In this document: piece by piece, positions 1-11,900 of the stretch
Position numbering within the stretch: position 1 is the first letter of the stretch
Layout of the letters: each line of letters begins with the position of its first letter
Assembly: GCA_015956445.1 (NCBI GenBank)
Contig: WIUZ02000002.1
Coordinates: 2,294,001-2,358,000 of the forward strand
DNA: 64,000 nucleotides
Direction: 5' to 3'
From: Thelephora terrestris
Taxonomy: Eukaryota; Basidiomycota; Agaricomycetes; Thelephorales; Thelephoraceae
The notes under the pieces: generated by a model
What the model saw: the letters and a program-made list of their open reading frames with translations, nothing else
Told to the model about the DNA's origin: nothing
The model's database searches: none
Program-made: the position numbers and the translations under genes

Positions 1-1186
1 GTGGAGGAGGTCATGGTGGGCGCGGTTGACAACGCGGATCCACACCACCACCCTCCCTGTGTTTATCCTTTGCTAGGACCGTCGAAGGAGGGTTTCAGGA
101 ACAAGTCGTCACGATCCACCCAAGAAAAAGTCGTTACGAGCGAGGGGTCCGCCAACCAAGTCCCACAACGTCGCGATACAAGCGGAAGCGCGCTCCGACC
201 TCACTGCATCGTGGGGTTCCAATCCTGTTGAGCCCACCAGAAATAAACTCGATAGGTTCGTTCGTCTCCCCATAGTCGAGCTCGAGAGCGACCCTTCAAA
301 GACTAGCACCCGACTGATTATCGAGTCCGACAGGACCTACGTGCAAGAAGGGGGCGTGGGTTTTCTCTCATTGATCTCAAAGACGATCGGGTGAGCCACT
401 GTTGGGCGAGCCACTGGCGCCTGAAAGGGCTCTTTGCGAGAGTGGCCTACCACTTGTGAACTTATAATGTTCGATGTTCTGCACGCTCTCTGCAACAATG
501 TCCGACCAACCTCTCCCTCCCATCGTGTATCTTCCCTCTTCTGGCGGTTACACTAGCTCCAGGATAGTGCCAGAGGTTTGCCATTTCGCTCCTTCCACCA
601 GCAACTCTTCCCGCTCAATCAACTACATTTAGACCCCCGACCGCCAGAGGTTTCCTTTCCGTCGCTACAGCATTGACGACGACGGAAAGCTTGTCTGCAA
701 AACCCGGAATATATCGCGAGACACGTGAGTGCAATTCGAGTGCCAACTCACCAGACTCGACTCTGATTCTGATACAACACCAGCCGCCTGAAACCGTACG
801 ATAGACCACCCTCCAGACCAACATCGCTCCCGCCCCGGCGTTCTCCATCTCCCCAGGTGGCCGAGGACGGTTCATCTGATCCCAACTATGCTGCTCGACT
901 CTTTGCCGACTTGGTCCCAACGATCATGCAAACCCCCAAAGCCCTCGATTCCGTGTCCTCAATATGTGCCGCCCACAATCTCGATTCTGCCGTCACCGCC
1001 TCCATCATCCGAGCTGTTAGGAAGCAGCTCGAACCTCCTGAAGACGAAGCGTCTGACAATAGGTGTGGTTCCTCTACTCTCGTGTCCCCATTCTCGCTAA
1101 CGGTCCGGGGCAGCTCCAGGCCCGCCGCCCTGCCTACGGCTTCTGCATCTTCATCTAAACCCCCCGATGCGCACACTTCTCCACCC
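1..1186. repeat. Left arm of long inverted repeat (partner 5,848-7,077)
   Basis: This stretch reappears in reverse complement at 5,848-7,077. From about 455 to 1,186 the match looks gap-free: paired positions sum to 7,034 throughout, and the shadow translations over 615-920 and 6,114-6,419 are identical. From 1 to about 450 the arms are clearly more diverged, with indels. The repeat reaches the window edge, so its outer end is not visible. No target duplication can be tested. Confidence 0.9.
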
Positions 1187-1540
1187 CCGCAGGATGCGAT
1201 CCTTCCCGTTAAACAACAGCGCCCATTTTCTAGTTCCTCTGGACACACGATTTGGTACACCTCTCAATCGAACGAGGACATCCCTTCTCCCTCCGATGAC
1301 CTCAACCCCAACATCGGCGACCTCTATGTTCATAAGAATCGGACCACGGATCACAATGATGTATGGCTCTTTGATTTCGACAGAACATGGAGACCTGTGA
1401 CCAACGCTACCAAGGCGTATCATCCCATTATCCCCGATCGTGTCCTCAGCATCCGAGTGAATGGGACACCTAGCTGGATCACCTCCGCCAGTTACACTAC
1501 TATCAAGGGAAGGAAAGGAAAATCAAAAGGATGGGATTAG
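498..1540 (+). CDS. Paralogue A of a facing gene pair; unknown Agaricomycete protein
   Basis: Three exons join in phase: 498-575, 633-724 and 784-1540. They give a 308-residue protein starting at an ATG just after CAACA. The first half is polar and contains a predicted helical stretch around LFADLVPTIMQTPKALDS. The last 75 or so residues form a compact module with conserved GDLYVHK, WLFDFD, HPI, RVLSIR and GTPSW. I recall similar C-terminal modules in Agaricomycete hypothetical proteins, but no function is known to me. The reverse-strand gene at 5,497-6,536 is its paralogue. The two are identical up to about residue 193 and then diverge sharply. The start, both introns and the upstream sequence are shared by the pair, which supports the gene model. 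Confidence 0.75.
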
Positions 1541-1852
1541 ATAGCACTTACCATACCACGGACGTTCAATTCATGCACCTTTTCCGCCAGATTGGCCTTT
1601 TATTAGCTGTACATCGGCTTTCTACGTGGTGAGTCCGCTGAGTGTGTTTCGGAGGGAGCCTAATACAAGTAAAATTTCGTGTCTGCGGTCTTTGAATTCA
1701 TTTTTTGTCGATTGACAACATTATATCCCCGCGGCAGATGGCGTCACATGTGTTGCCGTACTAACGCAACGCCCTTGCGACCGGTACCCTCCCACCGGAG
1801 CTTCCTGCATGGGCACGAGGTTGCCCACGGAGATTTCCATCGATTTTCTATC

Positions 1853-3643
1853 ATGTCTTCGTCCCCGTACACCGTCCTCACTACGCTCTACGGCCATATA
1901 AATTCGATCAACGTTGTCAAGTCATCGCCAGATGGGAAACACTTGGCCAGTGGAGGCGAGGACGGAACAATCGTGATATACTCGACGAAAACTTGGAGAG
2001 CAGTGAAACGATATGGCAACCTCTCACCAGTATCAGCCCTGGTATGGCATCCCACCATTCCCAGCACCATTATTTTCGGATGTAAGAACGGCGATGTGGA
2101 AACTGTTCACTTCAGAGACCCTGAGGTACGGACCGACCCTCTTAGAAATAAGTCGGCTGATAATTATCCTAGGGCGATGATGCTGACTATCGGAGGGTGT
2201 GGGTAGACTGGATGAAACATCCAGTCACTTGCATCGCGATGGACGTGAACGGCGCTTCGGTTGCCATATCTCACGGCGCAGAGGTCACAATATTTGACCA
2301 ACCGACCATATGTACGTGTCTCTGTATTTCCCTTGGTTTGGGGCAGGGCAGATAGGGAATGACAGCTATGTGGAGTGGAATGAAAGCCCTCCCGCCACCG
2401 CCTTCGGTCGCTGACTCTGAGGATACTACTCCTACTGCAAGATCGATTCACTTTCTCCAAGACAGTTCGTTGCTGGTCTCATACTTGGAGCATGGTATTG
2501 TGTAAGTAGGCGAAACGCGGGTGCCTACAATTTATTTTACCGGTTGGCAGGTGTTGGGACCTCAAATCAGGGTCTACGAGGTGGAACATCGTCCCGCGAG
2601 TGCGATATATGTGCGTCTGTATCGTTTCACTTGCTGTTACCCCGTACTAATGACCAATTTACTCCCTGGTAGCGGCAGATCTTGCGTTTCGCCTGACGGC
2701 AAATTCGTCGCTGTTTCGAATATGTATGACGGCGTGGATTTCTATTCGATCTCAACTCCCGCCTTCAGCCACACGATTCAATACCGCGTCAACCCGCACA
2801 TGAACTCCCCTATCCCTGTGGAATTCTTCCCAGATGGTCGAGTCCTTCTTATAGGGGGCACTCACGGCAGTGCAAGAATGGTTGACACCCAAACGTATGA
2901 GACCATCCAACTCCTGCCCCATAGCGGTAAGCGTGACCCCCAACCAATTCCCGAAAGTACTGAGTTTCTGGAGGCGATCTCATTCAAGCGGTGAATGTCC
3001 ACCGAGCCAGTGGTGGAGGGTGGGTCATATCGGTCGGTGTGTCCGAACTCGGGACTGAGACCGCCATCAAAGTATGGTCGTCGAATACGGGAGGACCATC
3101 AGAGAAGGACACCCAATCGACTACTAATGCGACTGATGAACGAATCGTCGACGTTAGTCACATGCTTCATTCTTTCTACCAACTAATACCCCAACGCAAC
3201 ACATTCAGATCCCAGAACAGCCACGACGTGGATTATTTATCAACATCCTGTCGATCATTTTTCTCGTAGCATCCGTTCTCCTCTTGAATAATCCGGATTG
3301 GTGGCCGCACCTCGTTCAACCAGCCATTCCACCTCCGCCACCTCGCCGTAACCATCGCAATATGGGGACAACACGGAGCTTCAATGAGGCAGAAGTCATA
3401 GCGAAAGTTCGGAGCACCCTCTGGGCAGACATCCCAATCACGCTGACCGAAACGGACATTGTCATCGAAACGAGCACCCTCTGGGCAGACATCCCAATCA
3501 CGCTCACCGAAACGGACATCGTCATCGAAACGAGCACCCTCTGGGCAGACATCCCAATCACGCTGACTGAAACTGACATCGTCACCGAAACGAGCACACC
3601 GCCGGTTCTTGAAGCAGATGCGTCGGCCCGCCGTGATACATAA
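1853..3643 (+). CDS. WD40-repeat protein with C-terminal membrane segment
   Basis: Seven exons join in phase: 1853-2125, 2173-2311, 2366-2501, 2551-2610, 2673-2926, 2989-3152 and 3209-3643. They give 395 residues. The N-terminus reads as WD40 blades (YGHINSINVVKSSPDGKHLASGGEDGTI-type spacing, later IVCWDLKSG and IKVWSS), so a beta-propeller scaffold is likely. Near residue 260 lies a hydrophobic helix (LFINILSIIFLVASVLLL), which suggests tail anchoring in a membrane. After a proline-rich linker come three tandem 20-residue repeats (LWADIPITLTETDI...). There is no catalytic domain. The gene lies between the arms of the inverted repeat, same strand as the RING gene 400 bp downstream. The binding partner is unknown. 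Confidence 0.8.
3413..3592 (+). repeat. Three in-frame 60-bp tandem repeats
   Basis: Three consecutive 60-bp units, each beginning AGCACCCTCTGGGCAGACAT, encode the repeated C-tail of the WD40/membrane protein. The units differ by only a few, mostly silent, bases. The array is therefore young, and its copy number may vary between strains. Confidence 0.95.
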
Positions 3644-4043
3644 CCTACGTTGTAATCATCTCAATCGCTTTTTGTAAAGATTCGGCCGCGTCTTGTTATT
3701 ATAATTTCTTCACACCCCACCTCGATTCAATGTGATCCATCAAAATTTCATCGGAAGCACCCGATGTCGTGATAATCAGCCGCACACTATAATAGCACAA
3801 GCACAGGACCACCACACGGCGATTCCTCTTGCAATGTGCACTAACGTATGTTCCTTAAAAACGAACACAAAAGTTCGTACGGGTGGGGGTGTTTTGATCT
3901 GAATTCGAAAAGAATTCGCTAGAATTCTGATCTGGTCTTGCCACGTTTGGCCAACGTGATGAGCCAGTGAGATCATGACCCAGGTGACATTCTCTCTCAT
4001 TCTCTCTCTCCCACCTCCCCGCCTGCTTTTCATAGACAGTCCG
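3644..4043. other. Intergenic spacer between WD40 and RING genes
   Basis: I see no coding signal in this 400-bp stretch. It is AT-richer than its surroundings and ends in a CT-rich run just before the next ATG (4,044), as is common upstream of fungal starts. It probably holds the 3' end of one gene and the promoter of the next. Confidence 0.5.
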
Positions 4044-5173
4044 ATGGTTAAGAAACCGACCAAAGACCTTTCCAAAGGCTTTCATGAACTAATGGAAGCT
4101 CGAACCCCTCAGAGACCGACACAAGGCTCAGCCTCCTCCCCTATTCGACCTGGTCCACGTAAGCAAAGGTACACGCAGTCGGAGCGAGAGGAATCCGATC
4201 AGCTCAAGCGGGTAAGCCTTTCTTTTTTTCTTTTTTTTTCGGCACAGACATGGGGACACTCAATGCCTCGTCAGCGATACAAGATCATGCAGAAGGGGTT
4301 CATCACCCTCGAGGATCTTTGCCGTGCGCAGAGAGTCGAAAATCAGACACTGCAAGAGGAGCTTCAGACAAACTCTGCTGCATACGAATCTACCCTCTCG
4401 AAGCTCCTTGACGAACTAGACAAGAAGGATGAGGCAATCAAGCTTCTGTCCACAGGTGCTCAGACGAGGGCGCGCGAGGCCGAAACGTTATCTGCCGAAC
4501 TAGAGGCCACAAGGAAAATGGTTCAAGAAATGGAAACCGTCTCCACTGCCGAAGGGGAAAAATCAGTAAGTCGACCAATTCATCCCCTAACTTTACACGG
4601 TTATGTATTATTCCGCAGTTGCTCGGGACATGCGCTGAGTTCTTAAAGTGTGAATTCTGTTCTTGCCAGCTCGTTGTGCCATTCAGGTGTGTGTTTTCTG
4701 GTTTGCGGTATCTAAGCCGTGATAGTATCACGGGGTCCTCACTATGTTGCAGCTTGGATTGCCGTCATGCAGGATGTTTTACTTGTGTGTTGAACGGATT
4801 CAACAACAATGGAACATTTTGTCCGAAATGCAAAGCCTACTGCGGTAACCCCCCTCAATACGACGTTTCACTTGAAAACTTCCTCTCCCTTGTGCACAGC
4901 CGTACTGGACGCCCACACCTCACAGCAGGGTCCTCGTCCATCGATCCCAAGACATTTGAGAAACTCTACAGCCAAAGACTCGCGACAGTGGCAGCTTCAC
5001 AGCCGGCTGGCGCCCAAACACAAGCGCCCGGAATGTCGTCGTCGTCGGTTGATCCTCAAGATCTAACTCAAGCCCAAGTACAAAGCTCTGATTTAACCAA
5101 GCAGGCAGGCCCTGCCAGCGTAGCTGCAGGCATTCGGGGGGGTGATCTGGCCAGTACCCCAATGGATCTGTAG
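4044..5173 (+). CDS. Coiled-coil RING-finger protein, probable E3 ubiquitin ligase
   Basis: Four exons (4044-4211, 4248-4565, 4619-4686, 4753-5173) join in phase to 324 residues. The first intron is only 36 bp and is divisible by three, so reading through it would also stay open. The N-terminus is basic and disordered. Residues of about 70-160 form a heptad-like coiled coil (ENQTLQEELQ..., LLDELDKKDEAIKLL). A RING-type zinc finger follows: CEFC, then DCRHAGCFTC across an intron, then CPKC. Known RING proteins recruit E2 enzymes and transfer ubiquitin; that role here is inferred. The C-tail is serine- and glutamine-rich. The gene lies inside the inverted-repeat locus and converges on paralogue B, with a 320-bp gap. 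Confidence 0.75.
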
Positions 5174-5496
5174 GGTAGTGAATTCAGTTCGGTGGTGTCG
5201 AGATAGTACTTTCTGCAACAACACAACGCCATCACGACTTGGCACTTCGTTATGATTTCGAGCTTCGACTACTCGACTTTGCGGCAATGACAAACAATTT
5301 TGATGCTGGATGAGCATCGGATGAGCAACAATGTGTTGTGTGGGAAAACAATCGTAACATTGCACTGCGCAGAATGATCCGTCGATACAAGATTTAATTA
5401 TAGTAAAAAATTGGAATTGGGAGAAACAGACCCCGGGAATGGCGACTCGCACCAGCACGGGACAAGATTAAAAGTGGAAGATAAGATGGGGCAGGA

Positions 5497-6536
5497 TCAC
5501 GCTCGACTCCTGTCTTTGCGGGTGTGTGCAGCCGCAAATCTCACCGAAGCGGCCCAATTGGGAGTTCCGTCGGATCGGAGACTCAGTGACCTCTCCGAGA
5601 AGATCGGGTGCGAGACCTTGGGGCCGTCGGTCCTAACACGCCTCCAGTGTCCATCAACGTCGAACAACCAAGTCTGAAACGAGCCGTTGGACAAATCTTT
5701 GTGGATGTAGAGTTCACCGGCCTCGACGCGTAAGCCCGATGGGGGAGAATGGACCTCTCCAGAGGACTCGGTGGAGTACCAGGTCGTAGTTCCTCGACCA
5801 GACGAAAATGTGCGGTCATGTTTGAATGGAATAAGCCCGTCTTGTGAGGGTGGGGAAGTGTGCGCATCGGGGGGTTTAGATGAAGATGCAGAAGCCGTAG
5901 GCAGGGCGGCGGGCCTGGAGCTGCCCCGGACCGTTAGCGAGAATGGGGACACGAGAGTAGAGGAACCACACCTATTGTCAGACGCTTCGTCTTCAGGAGG
6001 TTCGAGCTGCTTCCTAACAGCTCGGATGATGGAGGCGGTGACGGCAGAATCGAGATTGTGGGCGGCACATATTGAGGACACGGAATCGAGGGCTTTGGGG
6101 GTTTGCATGATCGTTGGGACCAAGTCGGCAAAGAGTCGAGCAGCATAGTTGGGATCAGATGAACCGTCCTCGGCCACCTGGGGAGATGGAGAACGCCGGG
6201 GCGGGAGCGATGTTGGTCTGGAGGGTGGTCTATCGTACGGTTTCAGGCGGCTGGTGTTGTATCAGAATCAGAGTCGAGTCTGGTGAGTTGGCACTCGAAT
6301 TGCACTCACGTGTCTCGCGATATATTCCGGGTTTTGCAGACAAGCTTTCCGTCGTCGTCAATGCTGTAGCGACGGAAAGGAAACCTCTGGCGGTCGGGGG
6401 TCTAAATGTAGTTGATTGAGCGGGAAGAGTTGCTGGTGGAAGGAGCGAAATGGCAAACCTCTGGCACTATCCTGGAGCTAGTGTAACCGCCAGAAGAGGG
6501 AAGATACACGATGGGAGGGAGAGGTTGGTCGGACAT
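5497..6536 (-). CDS. Paralogue B of a facing gene pair; unknown Agaricomycete protein
   Basis: This is the mirror image of paralogue A, with exons 6536-6459, 6401-6310 and 6250-5497 on the reverse strand (307 residues). Both introns and the first 193 or so residues match A exactly. From the codons after THTSPP-like residues onward the protein differs: the same C-terminal fold is recognisable (GELYIHK, WLFDVD, HPI, RSLSLR, GTPNW), but identity drops to roughly 40%. A protein half that is perfectly conserved next to a half that is strongly diverged, with a switch inside one exon, suggests recent gene conversion or exchange between inverted paralogues. The function is unknown. The gene converges on the RING gene. 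Confidence 0.75.
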
Positions 6537-7077
6537 TGTTGCAGAGAGCGTGCAGAACATCGAACATTATAAGTTCACAAGTGGCAGGCCACTCTCGCAA
6601 AGAGCCCTTTCAGGCGCCAGTCGCAAAGAGCCCTTTCGGGCGCCAGTGGCTCACTCGACAGTGGCTCGCTCGAAAGTGGCTCGCTCGATCGTCTTTGGGA
6701 TCAATGAGTGGAAACCCACGCCCCCTTCTTGCACGTAGGTCCTGATGACCAGCCGGGTGCTGGTTTTTGAAAGCGAGAGACGAACGAACCTATCGGGTTG
6801 ATCTCTATGCGATCTTTATCTGGTGGGCTGGGCTCAACAGGGTTGGAACCCCACGATGCAGTGAGGTCGGAGCGCGCTTCTCGGACAGCTTGTGTCGCGA
6901 AGTTGTGGGTTACTCGATTGGCGGTCCCCTCGCTCATGACGACTTGTTCCTGGGTGGATCGCTGCGACGACAACCCTATTTCGACGCGACGGTCCTAGCA
7001 GGGGATCAATACCGGGAGGGTGGTGGGTGGTAGTGTGGATCCGCGTTGTCAACCGCGCCCACCATGACCTCCTCCAC
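5848..7077. repeat. Right arm of long inverted repeat (partner 1-1,186)
   Basis: This is the reverse complement of the left window edge. The outermost visible match is GTGGAGGAGGTCATGG at position 1, against its complement ending at 7,077. The arm carries the 5' half of paralogue B. It is 44 bp longer than the visible left arm, mainly from the small tandem array at 6,594-6,690. Confidence 0.9.
6594..6690. repeat. Short tandem units inside the right arm
   Basis: Two roughly 28-bp units containing CGCAAAGAGCCCTTTC are followed by about three roughly 13-bp GTGGCTCGCTCGA-type units. The left arm has only one or two of each (about 390-440). This accounts for most of the length difference between the arms. 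Confidence 0.8.
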
Positions 7078-7844
7078 GACAACCCCACGGCACACTCTCC
7101 CCGAACTTCTCCAAGCGGCGGAATCTCCCCCAACCGAATAGTTTCGTGCGCACGGTGTAAACATTGGATCATCCGTTTTGGGCGACATTTTCGGGTATGG
7201 GTTCCGATGTCCTAGGTTTCAGCTCTTTCACATCTTCCGCCATTCACATCTTCCGCCAATCTCGAATGGAATACGAGGGCATAGGGTGTGCTCTTTGTAC
7301 GCGCACATATTTTTCCAGGAGCTTCTGACACGCGTGCCTGGCGGTGTTACAAATCCCCCGTTGGACAGCCGTTCCCAGGTCCTTGGGCATTTGTCCCGCA
7401 AGTCTTTCACCCCGGAAACACACATCTCAACCGCACGTAAGTGGCGTGGGCCTCGTTGAAATTTCATCGATAACCACGATAAGGGTAACCAAGCTCCATT
7501 ACATGCAGAGCCTGTCACCTGGTTCCATTCCACGATGGCACGCCCCTGCCTCACTGGGTCTGCATGCCGATCGACTTACTGATCTTTTCTCTGTTCGCAC
7601 TATTCTAGTCGCCGTCCATCCTTTTGGGGCTCGCCGTTCACAGGTTGCGGTGTTTTACAATGCTTTACGTACTGAATTGTGACCCAGGAAAATGCTGTTC
7701 GCTTGTTTCTGGATCAGTGGGATCCATCGCCTTTTTCCATCAATTCATCCGAGTCTTTCTTTATTTTCATGAATTCCTTTCCCACCCACCACGAGGCTCA
7801 ACCCATAAAACAGCAAATGGGAGCCCCGAGCGACGGTGTGTATC
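7078..7844. other. No recognised gene
   Basis: Several short open frames exist on both strands, but none has recognisable motifs or a convincing exon chain. The segment lies between the inverted-repeat locus and the small gene starting at 7,845, so it includes that gene's promoter. Confidence 0.4.
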
Positions 7845-8743
7845 ATGCAACGGTCAAACCCCGCTGACAAGGGCAAGTCACGGGCAAAACCTTATGATCG
7901 TATAAAACTCTCCAAATACCTCCAAGACAGGTTATCGAAGTACGGTAGGTCTACTGCCTCAGCCTCGATTTTTCCCCGTCTAACTTTAGTAGTCTCAGCG
8001 GATACATCGCAGGTCGGAACACCATCTCGAAGCAGTGAGGCAGGAAAAGTGAGTGCTCCTCTTCTCACACCTCACACTGCTAGGTTAACACGCTACTCGC
8101 AGGCTCGGCGGCGGCACGTGAAGGTCGAAAAACCCGATGTAAGTCTATCACAAGTTACGGCCTACCGCTCAATAGGAGTTGCTCACGTTCGGCGTTACAG
8201 GAACAGGCTCTGTTTGACGAGGATGAAGATCGGTCTGGTTCTCTGACCCACGATCACTATCACTCGGAGCACGAGGCTGCTCAAGAGCTGCAGCAGTCGA
8301 GCCGCATAGCCCATGAGGTGCGTGGCCACAAGCTTTCTGTTTCTTTTTCGTCAAAATTCACTCGGACCCAGGCCATTAGTTCTGATGGGCCGTCGGAAGA
8401 ATTTGAAGAAATCGGATCCCACGCCCCAGGGCTCAAGGTCAACTTTGAGGACCATTCCTCAGGCGGTCGCAGTGGGAATCACACCCGGGATGTCAAAAAC
8501 CCGATGCAAGGGTTTTTTACACCACCAGCAAAAAAAATCCACTCACAGCGGGTCAACACCCTTCAGGTCGGTGGATCAGTTCCGGCTTATTATTTCCCCC
8601 TACTCACATCTAATTGACAGCCTGACAAACGAATTATTGTCACGGAGGTTGAGAAGTTTGGTGATGACATGAATGAATTGATCGATATGTTCTGCACTAG
8701 TGCAAAGTCACAGGTTACCAAATTCGTAAACGAGCATAGATAG
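7845..8743 (+). CDS. Small six-exon gene, unknown function, possible premature stop
   Basis: Exons 7845-7944, 7999-8048, 8103-8138, 8201-8317, 8372-8566 and 8621-8743 join in phase to 206 residues. The protein is basic at the N-terminus (KGKSRAKPYDRIKLSKYLQ). It has an acidic, histidine-rich middle (FDEDEDRS..., YHSEHEAAQELQQ) and ends with a helical EKFGDDMNELIDMF-type segment. I recognise no family. In the last exon, the TAG at 8,741 is followed in the same frame by 35 open codons to a TAA at 8,849-8,851, and that extension reads like protein (FVETKDELARQNHPDF). The TAG may therefore be a recent nonsense change or a read-through site. The gene ends about 100-200 bp before the next same-strand start (8,942). 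Confidence 0.65.
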
Positions 8744-8941
8744 TTTGTAGAAACAAAAGATGAATTAGCGCGGCAAAACCACCCCGACTTTATCACCAGT
8801 CAATTTTTGGGTCCCCTGAACGTGACAGAGCATAAACACCCCAGCACATAATATATAACATGCTCTCGACTCATCTATGGCCCGTTTCCAAACTTCCCCG
8901 CTCTCACTGACCAACGCGTAACTCCGTCATTACCGAGATCT

Positions 8942-11900
8942 ATGTCCTCCAACGTCGACGAGCTCTCTGAAGATCTGACCAACGTCCTTCCTGTCTTCAC
9001 GATATCATTTGAAACGCCCATCGTCGAACTGATCGAGAGCTGCTTACGGTGGCAATCGGATGGCATTCCTTTTGTCATCAGGGGAATACCGCTTGACGGC
9101 CAAGGGTCCACGTTCTCCAATAGACAAGATTGGCTAGGAAAATTGTTTGGGTCGGCTGGTAAGTAGACCTGGTGTGTGCGTTATGAAAATAACAAAGCCA
9201 TCCGACAGGCAAGGTCGGTGGGAAGAGTATCGTCGACGGTGATAGTGGTAAGGCAAACCCCACCTGAATCATGACGTCCTGTGTTCTAATGACTGGGGCA
9301 CAGTTCCAACACGCATTTGCCCTCCGGAATGGAGCAGTTGGCTTCACGGCTCGTACCTGATTCCGGGATGCCTCAGACCCCACGGATCAACCGATCTCTT
9401 CCCTACAAACGTCGACACGACATCATGCCAATTTGGCGTCGACGGAATTGGTGCGACGTTCGTCCCATTATGTATCCTTACCCCACTTACATCCGATAGT
9501 CACCCGTTTCGAGGGTGGCTATCACGGTACTTCAGGACATCATCTCTTATGTTGCCAGCAGCCAGATGCCTGGGTCGACTGGTTCATGACCGTCGCCTCC
9601 GATTCACAGACAATTTTTGATTACTTACAGTCGCTTCAAAGCGATTCTACTCGTCAACTTGATCTCGAGAACTCCGATGTCCCATTCAAAGTCTATGTGT
9701 TCAAACAAAAGAGGGGCGACTTAGTCGTTTTGCCACCACGCAGTTACTTCCAAAGGTCGTTCAAGGGCACCACAGCGAGCTTATATTGGTCAACACTGAC
9801 GATTGAGGGCTTACGATATGCCGTGTTCTATGATCTGTACAAACGACAACGGTGAGTTGGAACGTACATATTCTGTGTGCTCGCCGCGTTCTGACATCGA
9901 GACAAGGCTCTGCTTGCCTGCCAAACATCCCATCAGGCAGCTTGCGTATGATATTCTGTGCTCGCGGTTCGTCAAGCTCGAAGGTTCGGATAAAGCGCTC
10001 TCGCGATCGGCTGCCGTTGAGATGAGACAACTACTCGAAGTGGTTGACGAGATTCTCAGGGCAGAGGCTTATACCAATGACGAAGAAATCCCCAATTTTC
10101 GCACCACGGTGGCTCCACTTTCTTGCGCGTTTTGTGGGGGCGAGGTCTTTCAGAAGGTTTTTAGTTGCCGAAAAAGATGCCTAAGGGAAGGCAGCATCGA
10201 CTCGATTTCCATTTGTCCGTCTTGTTACGTTGATGGCAGGACATGTCTCTGCGGCGACATGACACCGTTTCGACTGCAGCCGATGGCCCCGATGGTGGCA
10301 TCACGGAACAGGATTGCTATTTGGCTCCGAACTCACAGCAAGGCCGCCCTCCTCAGTGATGACTCAGGAGACGACGAAACAACCGAAAATCTTCACGATG
10401 TTGAAGAACTGTCAGTATTTTTCTCCTTCCTGGTGGTCGTAAACTGAACTTTTCTCAGTCCCTCCAGTGGTATTGAGGACGCGATCTTCCTAGCAGCATT
10501 GCTCTTGTGTTTGGCTAGGGATGATAAAAAATCGGTGCGCATCAATCGAGGTTGAAGGCATTCTCCTGATCATCCTTCCAGAGCATCACGAGGACCTGCA
10601 CCATTCGTAAGGGGCAGCGGTCACACACAACCCAGGGCTATGCCCTCCTCAACTGCAAGAATTGCCACGCTTCAAGGTGCTACGAGCACATCCTTTCAAC
10701 CCTAAACATCCATTCTGCTCAGGCTATTCTCGTGTACTATACAGCGCAGTCGCCGAGTGAGGCATGGCATAAGCACCATGTCGACCTGAGGCAGGACTAC
10801 TTGAAGTCCTATTCGACATTGCTCTCCAACATGCTCTCTGGGAGCTACCACCCACTCAATCATCGACTCGCCTACTTTGCTCACCACTTTTCTGCCACGG
10901 ATCCCGTCAGTAAAAACACCCTGCGAGGTTTCTATGATGGGGACATGATAGCAGTAAGCAAATTTTCTCCTTCGTACCTCACTCATTACATTGTATCAGG
11001 CTGGTAACCCCACGCGATCGGATGCCAAAGGGGAGGGGAGCACTACATCGACGGTCCTGAACAATCGAGTAGACAGTGCAAGTGGTGCTAGCTCTGTTGT
11101 GTCCCAGGAGTCATCAACATCTGAGCAAACGTTATCGATCGGGAGCGGTACCACGGAAATGGATCTGGATGAGTCAGCAAGTTCATCCTCATTCTCGCAT
11201 TTATCGGAAACCAAGAGAAAGCCAACCAAAAAACGCGGTCGCAGTGACCCGAGTGAAAGCGAAGGCGAGGCAGATTATATTCAGCCAAAACGACCTCGGG
11301 TGCGGGGAAGGGCTGTGGATGACAAAGGTAATCGCAGGTCGCTCGAGAGGGTACGTAAATTTGCACTTTATCACACCGGTTCTTCATCGCTGTTTCAGGA
11401 GGGTCGGATCTCGGAGGCACCACCAATCGAGAAGCCTCCTGCCACTAGAAAGGATGGACCACACTCCAAGCCACGCCGTGTTGCGCGAATCGTATCTTCC
11501 CCCTCGGAACCAGATGATGGCAAGGTGAGATCATCCTTGAGTGCCGAGATTTTTGATTACCACCAGAACTAGTTCGATCACTCTCCCGCGCAAGCGCTGA
11601 AGTCGTTCGACCCAGAGACAGACCTTGGGATTCCGAATGTATGTTCCAGGTTCCCACGCTTAGCACAGAGTTGATTTTCTTTGCAGTCCAGACCTACCAA
11701 TCGCACTAAGCTTGCATCGGTTTGGGACTCCCTAACGTCCTCATTCGGCCTCTCCGGTTCAAACTCACAGACTGGCCCCCGACTGGACAACCCAAACCCT
11801 CGAAGAGTCCGCGACGCGAACCGTCAAGGTCAACGAGAAGTCGACCGTGTATCGCACTCGACTCCTATCCTCCCGGATCCTTCTAGAGAAGTAAGAACAT

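Noticed and set aside
857-920. Start of paralogue A at the GTG/ATG near 857
   Set aside because: The frame continues upstream through 784 and joins in phase to two earlier exons starting at the ATG at 498, with both introns conserved in paralogue B.
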